Below are positions 6,918 through 12,361 of a stretch of DNA of 12,361 bases, in pieces. Both the position numbers and the translations under genes were made by a program. The notes below the pieces were generated by a model. That model saw nothing but the letters and a program-made list of their open reading frames with translations. It made no database searches and was not told the DNA's origin. Source of the DNA: Bacteroidota bacterium (GTDB lineage: Bacteria; Bacteroidota; Bacteroidia; Chitinophagales; Chitinophagaceae); the NCBI GenBank assembly GCA_947447835.1, contig CANFLP010000050.1, positions 1 through 12,361 on the forward strand, given 5' to 3'. Position 1 is the stretch's first letter; each line of letters opens with the position of its first letter.

Positions 6918-7870
6918 TACTTATATGCGTAAATCATGCCGCTATTTTCACTTACATGATGTTTATGAAATAGCTGAAACTTGTTTTTTAGTAAAATCGA
7001 TTCCAAATTCCCAATACCTTTTTCATGCCACTCAAGCATCACGCATGTAACATTGTCAAGATAGTTTCCTGTAGATAGCATATCGAAAATGGCATATTCT
7101 TCTCCTTCACAATCTATCTTTAACAAAATGGGAGATGCTGGATTTTCTGAAATAACTCGATCCATAACTTCATTTATTGAAATTAAACTAACCTGAATAT
7201 AAGCATCCTTAATTAATCCATAGTCATTGTTTGTCTGAGTGGTAGATGCTGACAATAAACCACTTTCAAACAATGGAATATTTCTTTGTTCAGTTACATT
7301 ACTAACTCCTGAATTCACTAATGAAAATTTATGTACAAGGTTTTGATTCAGTGCAATATTTTGATTCGCCTCATTAAAAGTATCTGGAAATGGCTCGTAT
7401 CCATACACATGGGCAACATTAGGCTTCGCAGCAAAATAAGTGGCAGCCACACCAACATTCATTCCAATATCAACGACTACTAAATTATCCTTAACTGTCT
7501 CAAAAGAGTAAATGTCCTCTACAAAAAGCTCATGTATCACGGCCATATTGGAAAGTGAATGAATTTTAAATGTCAATTCACCAACTTGTACTATTAAACA
7601 AGTGTCAAAACAATCAGTGACTTTTATACGATTACATTTTAAAAGCGCAATAAGTAAGGATGTAGAAAATCCGAAAACTGGTATTTGATTTAGGGATACT
7701 CTATTGCCATTAGCAATTACCTCAAGTTTGCCTTTAGTGAGTCTTAACCCACTAGCATCAGTTTCACTGACATTGTAAAAGGCAAACAAATAAGCCAATT
7801 TTGCTGACTTAAATTTTAATAAGTAATGCGTAAACATCAATGACTTTTTCAGAATTCTAACTATGCTCAT
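6914..7870 (-). CDS. FkbM-family methyltransferase
   Basis: This 318-residue SAM-dependent methyltransferase of the FkbM family is usually an O-methylase of sugars in surface glycans or of secondary metabolites. The SAM-binding motif I is DIGMNVG (134-140), preceded by the strand LVVV. YGYEPFPDTF (156-165) is the family's typical acidic motif II, and LLKIDCEGEEY (249-259) is the signature near the C-terminal half. ELFVEDIYSF (114-123) just before the Rossmann core is also typical. The N-terminal 110 or so residues show no motif I recognise. It lies 10 bases downstream of a GT2 gene on the same strand, so the pair is probably co-transcribed, and it may methylate the sugar added by that enzyme. 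Its 3' end overlaps the plus-strand GT2 gene. The family is secure; the substrate is unknown. Confidence 0.92.
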   Translation of the reverse strand: MSIVRILKKSLMFTHYLLKFKSAKLAYLFAFYNVSETDASGLRLTKGKLEVIANGNRVSLNQIPVFGFSTSLLIALLKCNRIKVTDCFDTCLIVQVGELTFKIHSLSNMAVIHELFVEDIYSFETVKDNLVVVDIGMNVGVAATYFAAKPNVAHVYGYEPFPDTFNEANQNIALNQNLVHKFSLVNSGVSNVTEQRNIPLFESGLLSASTTQTNNDYGLIKDAYIQVSLISINEVMDRVISENPASPILLKIDCEGEEYAIFDMLSTGNYLDNVTCVMLEWHEKGIGNLESILLKNKFQLFHKHHVSENSGMIYAYKY

Positions 7871-7880
7871 GTTTGAAAAA

Positions 7881-8726
7881 TTATTTTTTGCCCATTTTAT
7901 TGAATAAGAAATCTTTTATAGCAACTATTGCATTCAAATACACCGAGGCTATTTGCGGATTGTAAATGAAATCATTTTTCACAATCTTCACCGACCTATT
8001 GATATCTTTTCGCTGAATAGCCGAAAGCCCTTTATACTTATGCAACAAATAAAAGGCGTTTCGTAAAATATAGTATACCCTTATTGGACTATGAATAATC
8101 CGCATCGACTTTTTAAAAGTCACCAGTGACCTACCTTCAACTCTAGTGCCAATACTATGATTTAATACAATACTAGAACAAAGTAAGTTATGGTACCCAT
8201 TATTTGTAACGCGATATGAAAATTCGGTATCTACAAAATCAATGAATAAATTTTCATCAAACATGCCAATCTCTTTTATAAACTTAAGTTGTAAAACTGA
8301 TCCTGAGGTAATTAAGCTAACTGCATGTTCAGGAATGGAATGAATGGGTGTAAATTCCGGTTGACAATTCACTCCAAATTGGCCAACCTTTTCTTCTTTG
8401 TTGTTATTTATCAAATCTAAATATTTCTCAAAATCCCCATCCTTAAATGAAGAGTCCTGGTCCATCATTAATAAATATTCCGACGCTGATTGCAAAGTCA
8501 ATTCAATTGCTTGATTCAACCGTTTAGCAATCCCTTCATTTTTACCAAAATGCTTGAAAACAATTTTATCGCTAATCGAGCAAATTGCAGTTTCTAATTG
8601 TAAATCAAATTGTTCGCTATTGTCATACACCAACAATTTGTCCAATGGTTGGATATAAGTCTTGATATTTTCTTTTAAAAGAATAACATCCGGATGATAT
8701 AATATGACAACACCAGTAATGGCCAT
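7881..8726 (-). CDS. family 2 glycosyltransferase, rhamnosyltransferase-like
   Basis: This 281-residue GT2 enzyme resembles bacterial rhamnosyltransferases. The start GVVILYHPD (5-13) with a following NI, then YDNSE (34-38), GIAKRLNQAI (65-74) and the metal-binding MMDQDSSF (87-94), is the arrangement seen in the rhamnosyltransferase group of O-antigen loci. DxD is present as Asp89-Gln-Asp91. DFVDTEFSYR, further on, gives the acceptor-side acid residues. Near the C-terminus, KVIRIVHSPIR-like and YYILRNAFYLLHKY stretches match the conserved Y-x-x-RN motif of this group. It is first in a minus-strand pair with the FkbM methyltransferase, 10 bases apart. It is divergent from the next plus-strand GT2 across 68 bases. 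Rhamnose as the donor sugar is inferred from family resemblance only, and no dTDP-rhamnose genes are in view. Confidence 0.88.
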   Translation of the reverse strand: MAITGVVILYHPDVILLKENIKTYIQPLDKLLVYDNSEQFDLQLETAICSISDKIVFKHFGKNEGIAKRLNQAIELTLQSASEYLLMMDQDSSFKDGDFEKYLDLINNNKEEKVGQFGVNCQPEFTPIHSIPEHAVSLITSGSVLQLKFIKEIGMFDENLFIDFVDTEFSYRVTNNGYHNLLCSSIVLNHSIGTRVEGRSLVTFKKSMRIIHSPIRVYYILRNAFYLLHKYKGLSAIQRKDINRSVKIVKNDFIYNPQIASVYLNAIVAIKDFLFNKMGKK

Positions 8727-8775
8727 GGATACAATTTGATATGCACGAATTTAGCTCAATTTCAACATAAATATT

Positions 8776-8783
8776 TATCTTGT
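8776..8783 (+). promoter_or_regulatory. weak -7-like box before GT2 gene
   Basis: TATCTTGT resembles the Bacteroidota -7 box TAnnTTTG with one T missing and lies 11 bases before the ATG at 8795. No TTG is visible at the -33 distance. It is listed because the gene has no upstream partner on its strand and needs its own promoter. Confidence 0.22.
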
Positions 8784-8794
8784 AGCATTATATA

Positions 8795-9808
8795 ATGAAC
8801 CTAATGCGCTCATTCTCAATTATTATTCCATTTAAAACAGGCAGGCACTATTTAACTGCTTGTATTAATTCGGTATTAGCTCAAACTTATACCCATTATA
8901 CTATTATTGTTTTAACAGATAATACAAGTAATAATGATGGTTCGATAGATTATTTGCATTCGCTCGCAAACCCTAAAATTGAGGTAGTTGGGTCTCTTGA
9001 AACATTGGATATTTTGGGCAATTGGAATCGCATCAAAGATGTAAGTAAGTCGGACTACATGACCATTTTGGGGTACGACGATATTTTATCTCCAAGTTTT
9101 TTAGAGGAGATTAATAATTTAATTGAAACACATCCAAACGCTAGCCTATACCATACCCATTTTGATTATATCGATAAGGATGGTAATTTCCTAAGCAATT
9201 GTAAGCCATTACCCGAGCAGCTAACTAGCGACGCCTATTTAGCTTTAGCATTGGATGAACAAATAAGCATTATGGCAACAGGCTATGTATTCAAAACTAC
9301 CTATTATAAACAAGTTGGAGGCATTAACATTGAATACCCCAATCTTATTTACGCCGATTTGCAACTTTGGATTGACTTAGCCGATATCTCTTATTTAGCA
9401 ACAAGCCCTAAAACAACATTTGCATTTAGACTGCACGCATCAACTACCAAAATTTCAAAAGACAAAATTTTAATGGAGGCATTGTTGGTATTTTTAAACT
9501 ACTTAAAAACGCTTTCTAAAGAATCAATTGCATTTCAAAATGTAATCTCAAAACATACAAGCCACTTTTTAGAACAAACCACAAAATCCATTGCACATCG
9601 ATTACTCCGAACACCAGTTGAATATAGACAAGCGATGCGTATTAGTGATTTGGTGACTAGTTTGAAATTAAAAGCAAATGAAATAGGTGTAGCATATCAA
9701 CCAGAGAAAATAAAATCTTTTCAAATAGCTGTAATAATAGAAAGAAGTAAAATATTAAGTGCCCTTTTCTTGCTTTTTAAAAGCATATACAAAAAGCCAA
9801 TATACTAG
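8795..9808 (+). CDS. family 2 glycosyltransferase
   Basis: This 337-residue GT2 enzyme has a GT-A domain in the first 210 or so residues. FSIIIPFKTGRHYL (7-20) is the first strand. LTDNTSNNDGS (40-50) holds the nucleotide-binding Asp42. YMTILGYDDIL (88-98) carries the metal-binding acids Asp95 and Asp96. GGINIEYPNL followed by ADLQLWIDLA gives the acceptor-side acid before an LW motif typical of this family. The C-terminal 110 residues are probably helical and carry a basic end. An in-frame ATG at codon 4 is an alternative start only nine bases later. It stands alone on its strand, divergent from the rhamnosyltransferase-like gene and convergent with the next GT2, overlapping it by CTAG. It probably adds one sugar to the same surface glycan; donor and acceptor are unknown. 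Confidence 0.9.
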   Translation: MNLMRSFSIIIPFKTGRHYLTACINSVLAQTYTHYTIIVLTDNTSNNDGSIDYLHSLANPKIEVVGSLETLDILGNWNRIKDVSKSDYMTILGYDDILSPSFLEEINNLIETHPNASLYHTHFDYIDKDGNFLSNCKPLPEQLTSDAYLALALDEQISIMATGYVFKTTYYKQVGGINIEYPNLIYADLQLWIDLADISYLATSPKTTFAFRLHASTTKISKDKILMEALLVFLNYLKTLSKESIAFQNVISKHTSHFLEQTTKSIAHRLLRTPVEYRQAMRISDLVTSLKLKANEIGVAYQPEKIKSFQIAVIIERSKILSALFLLFKSIYKKPIY

Positions 9809-10572
9809 TTAGCAGATTTAATTTTATACAACCACTTACCTACACTCGTTTGCAATAGATAATAAATTAGCTTTAGCCTGAATTGCCAAAGCCTAGATTT
9901 AAGCGAATAGCCAAAATGAGATTCGTAAACCTTGGTATTATCTGCTAATGACTTTACATATTGTGTAGTACTAATCCCTTTGTCATCAAATCTAACAATG
10001 GTTTCATCTAAATAAACATAAGGTTCATTTCCTAGTCTACATAAAAGATCATAATCCATGGCAATTTTAATACCTAAAGAAAATTGTCCTACTCTGGTAT
10101 ACACCTCTTTTCTCAAAAACCAAGTTGGATGTGACACTGACCTCATTCCCTTGTATAATTGATCTTTGTCAAATGGTACTCCTACTGTCACCCAAATACC
10201 TCCCCTGTTCATAAAAATATTCCCGCTAATCCATTGGGCAGTTGGATTTTGATTAAAACAATTTGTTACTTTTTCAATCACCTCATTTGAATAGTAGGTA
10301 TCTGCTGCATTTAGTAAATGAATGATAGTGCCCCCCACTTTATTAATGCCCTTATTGAACGCATCTGAAATGCCCTTATCTCTCTCGCAAATCCATTTCC
10401 TATGAGCAGGCTGAGGGGTGTTTTGTAGCCAATCTGCAATAGCTGTATTGGAAGAACCGTCTATTATATAATGCTCAAATGGCAATACTGTTTGACTATC
10501 CACCGATGCGCAAGTTGCTTGTACTTCGGATAGATTATTAAAGCAGATGGTTATTACAGATAATAGTTCCAT
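9805..10572 (-). CDS. family 2 glycosyltransferase, WcaA-like
   Basis: This 255-residue GT2 enzyme is of the short type common in O-antigen and capsule loci. SVITICFNNL (5-14) is the first strand, and IIDGSSNTA (36-44) holds the nucleotide-binding Asp38. ERDKGISDAFNKGI (63-76) is the hallmark of this subgroup, and the metal-binding site reads LLNAADTYY (86-94). Only Asp90 of the usual acidic pair is present; related proteins often have NAGD here. SHPTWFLRKEVY, then AMDYDLLCRL, give the conserved His-Pro and the acceptor-side acids. It is transcribed alone on the minus strand from a promoter shared back to back with the flippase gene. Its tail overlaps the convergent GT2 gene by four bases. 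The family is certain; sugar specificity is not deducible. Confidence 0.92.
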   Translation of the reverse strand: MELLSVITICFNNLSEVQATCASVDSQTVLPFEHYIIDGSSNTAIADWLQNTPQPAHRKWICERDKGISDAFNKGINKVGGTIIHLLNAADTYYSNEVIEKVTNCFNQNPTAQWISGNIFMNRGGIWVTVGVPFDKDQLYKGMRSVSHPTWFLRKEVYTRVGQFSLGIKIAMDYDLLCRLGNEPYVYLDETIVRFDDKGISTTQYVKSLADNTKVYESHFGYSLKSRLWQFRLKLIYYLLQTSVGKWLYKIKSAN

Positions 10573-10576
10573 GGCG

Positions 10577-10606
10577 TAAAAATAGCCTCATTTTTTGAGA
10601 TAGCAA
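10577..10606 (-). promoter_or_regulatory. promoter of the WcaA-like glycosyltransferase, nearly leaderless
   Basis: On the minus strand TTG (complement of 10604-10606) is followed after exactly 19 bases by TATTTTTA (complement of 10577-10584). This matches Bacteroidota TTG-N19-TAnnTTTG except at the final base. The box ends only 4 bases before the ATG at 10572, so transcription should begin at or next to the start codon. Confidence 0.48.
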
Positions 10607-10624
10607 CATTTAGCGCTTTTGCGA

Positions 10625-10632
10625 TATATTTG
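10625..10632 (+). promoter_or_regulatory. -7 promoter box of the flippase gene, nearly leaderless
   Basis: TATATTTG is an exact match to TAnnTTTG and ends 4 bases before the ATG at 10637, implying a leaderless or nearly leaderless mRNA. It also argues against the upstream in-frame TTG at 10619 as a start, since that would put the promoter box inside the coding region. No TTG lies at the usual -33 distance. Confidence 0.45.
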
Positions 10633-10636
10633 TCCT

Positions 10637-12157
10637 ATGGGTATTATTCAAAAACAAGGCATTAAATCATCCTACTTCATCTTTTTGGGATTCCTAATTG
10701 GTGCCGTGAATTTGCTTGTATTATTCCCTATGTTTTTTACAAAAGAAGATCAAGGATTAGTTAGGGCCATGATTGATATCGGCGCCACCCTTTCTGTGTT
10801 TTGCACCTTAGGCACATTACCTGTTGTGTATAAATTTTTCCCTTTTTATAACCACTACTTAGGCAGCAACAAAAACGAACTTCCTTTTATAACCTTTACT
10901 ATTAATTTAATTGGTTTTGGTATTTTACTATTTATTGGTTGGCATAATAAAGACTTTGTCATCAGAAAATTAGGCAAATCCCCTAGCCTTGGACATTACT
11001 TTAGTTATGTATATCCCTACACTTTATTTTTACTTTTATTTTATTGGTTAGAAGCATTTGCATGGGGATTACACAAAGGGGTGCTGACAAATTTTTTAAG
11101 AGAAACTGCAGTTAGAGTGTTAACCACTATTTTAATTATTGTATTTGGATTGCATTGGATTAACCTGAATCAATTCATTACATTATTTAGCGGCATCTAC
11201 CTTCTTCCCATGTTGTACTTATTATATGAACTAATCCAATCAAAACAATGGTCATTTAACAGCTTTAAAATAAGTAGTGTAACCAGAAGATTAAAAGGCA
11301 GGATGATTAATTTTGCATTATTCGTATTTGCAGGTCAGTTTTTTAATTTATTAGCAAGGACCAATGACACTTTTATGATTGTGGGCCTTAAAGGATTGAG
11401 CGATGCAAGTATATTTGCCATTGCTACTTATGTATCTGCAATACTTGAAATTCCACAACGTAGTTTAAATGCGGTGAGCATCCCTATTCTTGCAAAATCA
11501 TGGAAAGAAAAAGACTTTGCAAACATTAAACACATTTACCATAAAAGTGTTTCGAATTTATTGACAGTAGGGCTATTATTATTTGGACTCATTTGGCTTA
11601 ACATTCAAAACCTAGTTACCTTTTTAAACTGGATTAGTCATAAACAAGGTGGCGGATACGACGCATTAGTCAACCTTGCATTTATAATGGGGCTGGCTAA
11701 ATTAATTGACTTAGCAACGGGTGTAAACTCGCAAATCATTGGCACATCAAATTATTGGAAGTTTGACTTTTTTACAAATGTGATGTTTGTGATTGTATCT
11801 ATTCCACTTAACTACTATTTAATCCAACATTACGACTTGACTGGCTTGGCTTACTCTAATTTAATTGCCTATACCTTATATAATTCAGTTAGGTTTAGCT
11901 TCCTATACTTTAAATTCAAATTGCAGCCTTATAGTTGGAAACATGGCTTGTTCTTAATATTAAGCATTGGGTTAATGTTGGCTGTTCATCAAATTCCTGC
12001 ACCAAATAATTTTATACTAAATATTGCAGTACAATCACTTGTTTATGGAATAGGTTTTTATGCACTTGCCATTTGGATTAATCCGGCTCCTGAAATATTA
12101 TATTATTTCAATCAATTCTATCAAAAAAGTATTGGAAGATTATTTAAGAAGGGATAA
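10637..12157 (+). CDS. MOP-superfamily oligosaccharide flippase (Wzx-like)
   Basis: This 506-residue multi-pass protein resembles polysaccharide flippases of the MOP superfamily, which move lipid-linked oligosaccharides across the inner membrane. The N-terminus MGIIQKQGIKSS leads into a first helix (about 13-32), the usual opening for Bacteroidota members. About 12-14 hydrophobic helices follow to the end. The middle stretch FAGQFFNLLARTNDTFMI and the following IFAIATYVSAILEIPQR match the conserved centre of these transporters, where helix 7 starts the second half. ATG at 10637 is chosen over an in-frame TTG six codons upstream because the -7 box lies between them and homologues start at MGII. 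The gene follows the glycosyltransferases and probably exports their product. Its last 18 bases overlap the convergent menaquinone gene. Substrate is unknown. Confidence 0.88.
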   Translation: MGIIQKQGIKSSYFIFLGFLIGAVNLLVLFPMFFTKEDQGLVRAMIDIGATLSVFCTLGTLPVVYKFFPFYNHYLGSNKNELPFITFTINLIGFGILLFIGWHNKDFVIRKLGKSPSLGHYFSYVYPYTLFLLLFYWLEAFAWGLHKGVLTNFLRETAVRVLTTILIIVFGLHWINLNQFITLFSGIYLLPMLYLLYELIQSKQWSFNSFKISSVTRRLKGRMINFALFVFAGQFFNLLARTNDTFMIVGLKGLSDASIFAIATYVSAILEIPQRSLNAVSIPILAKSWKEKDFANIKHIYHKSVSNLLTVGLLLFGLIWLNIQNLVTFLNWISHKQGGGYDALVNLAFIMGLAKLIDLATGVNSQIIGTSNYWKFDFFTNVMFVIVSIPLNYYLIQHYDLTGLAYSNLIAYTLYNSVRFSFLYFKFKLQPYSWKHGLFLILSIGLMLAVHQIPAPNNFILNIAVQSLVYGIGFYALAIWINPAPEILYYFNQFYQKSIGRLFKKG

Positions 12158-12361
12158 AAACAAATCTAAGCCCTTACGCTTTTCTGCAGTTAAATTATAG
12201 CTAATATTTTCGGTGTAATATTTGTGCAAATCATAAACTTGCTCGGATAAAGGAATACCTGCAATTACTTCATCTACATGTTTTAAGCCATAAGCGTTGG
12301 CCATATCAAAGGCTTCCATAAATTCGGCAGGAATTGGCTTATTGGCAATCCAAGTAGCAAA
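12140..12361 (-). CDS. mqnA: menaquinone biosynthesis MqnA-like protein, C-terminal part
   Basis: This is the C-terminal 73 codons of a minus-strand gene whose start lies beyond the right edge; the stop TAA is the complement of 12140-12142. The visible chain begins FATWIANKPIPAEF. It continues with a helical NAYGLKHVDEVI stretch and ends YYTENISYNLTAEKRKGL followed by DLFLSLLK. The W-x-A-N-K near the start, Y-x-x-x-I-x-Y-x-L, then GL and a short Leu-rich end match the C-terminus of MqnA. MqnA dehydrates chorismate to 3-enolpyruvylbenzoate in the futalosine route to menaquinone. The related MqnD is the main alternative, since only the tail is seen. There is no frameshift in the visible part. 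It overlaps the end of the flippase gene by 18 bases and is probably unrelated in function to the glycan genes. Confidence 0.75.
   Translation of the reverse strand, partial: FATWIANKPIPAEFMEAFDMANAYGLKHVDEVIAGIPLSEQVYDLHKYYTENISYNLTAEKRKGLDLFLSLLK

Noticed and set aside
10619..10636. In-frame TTG start extending the flippase by six codons
   Set aside because: The perfect -7 box TATATTTG lies between this TTG and the ATG at 10637, and family members begin near MGII, so the ATG is preferred.
1..12361. Insertion sequences, CRISPR arrays, toxin-antitoxin or phage genes
   Set aside because: No transposase, spaced direct repeats, integrase or phage-like proteins were seen; gene-free gaps are all under 100 bases.

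Overview
The window looks like chromosomal DNA from a free-living Bacteroidota bacterium, probably Chitinophagaceae/Sphingobacteriia-like. The DNA is AT-rich and genes lack obvious Shine-Dalgarno sequences. Several upstream regions carry the Bacteroidota sigma-factor signature (-33 TTG, -7 TAnnTTTG). The gene families also fit that phylum: a large YfhO-type membrane protein, a queuosine-precursor transporter of the Vut_1 family, and an MqnA-type menaquinone enzyme. No mobile element, CRISPR array or rRNA was seen. The longest gap between genes is under 100 bases.

Left part (1-2326): a tRNA-Cys(GCA) on the minus strand diverges from a three-gene plus-strand run, made of a uridine-phosphorylase-like nucleoside phosphorylase, dapF (diaminopimelate epimerase, for lysine and peptidoglycan) and a Nudix hydrolase. 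Spacers of 18-21 nt suggest co-transcription, although the three functions are not one pathway.

Middle-left (2352-3455): two minus-strand membrane-protein genes, a 98-residue three-helix protein of unknown function followed 21 nt later by a queuosine-precursor transporter.

Right part (3535-12361): a cell-surface glycan region. It holds a YfhO-like multi-pass protein, a GT2 glycosyltransferase overlapping it by one base, a minus-strand pair (rhamnosyltransferase-like GT2 then FkbM methyltransferase), a plus-strand GT2, a minus-strand GT2, and a plus-strand MOP-superfamily flippase (Wzx-like). Together these could build, methylate and export a lipid-linked oligosaccharide. No initiating sugar-phosphate transferase, polymerase, ligase or nucleotide-sugar enzyme is visible here. 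The genes alternate in orientation, and each convergent pair here overlaps tail to tail. The window ends inside a minus-strand gene, the C-terminal 73 codons of an MqnA-like menaquinone enzyme, whose end overlaps the flippase gene by 18 nt.

No clearly novel system was found. The most useful second looks are the YfhO/GT2 coupled pair, the compact mosaic glycan locus with overlapping convergent ends, the near-leaderless divergent promoters, and the unknown small membrane protein beside the queuosine-precursor transporter.
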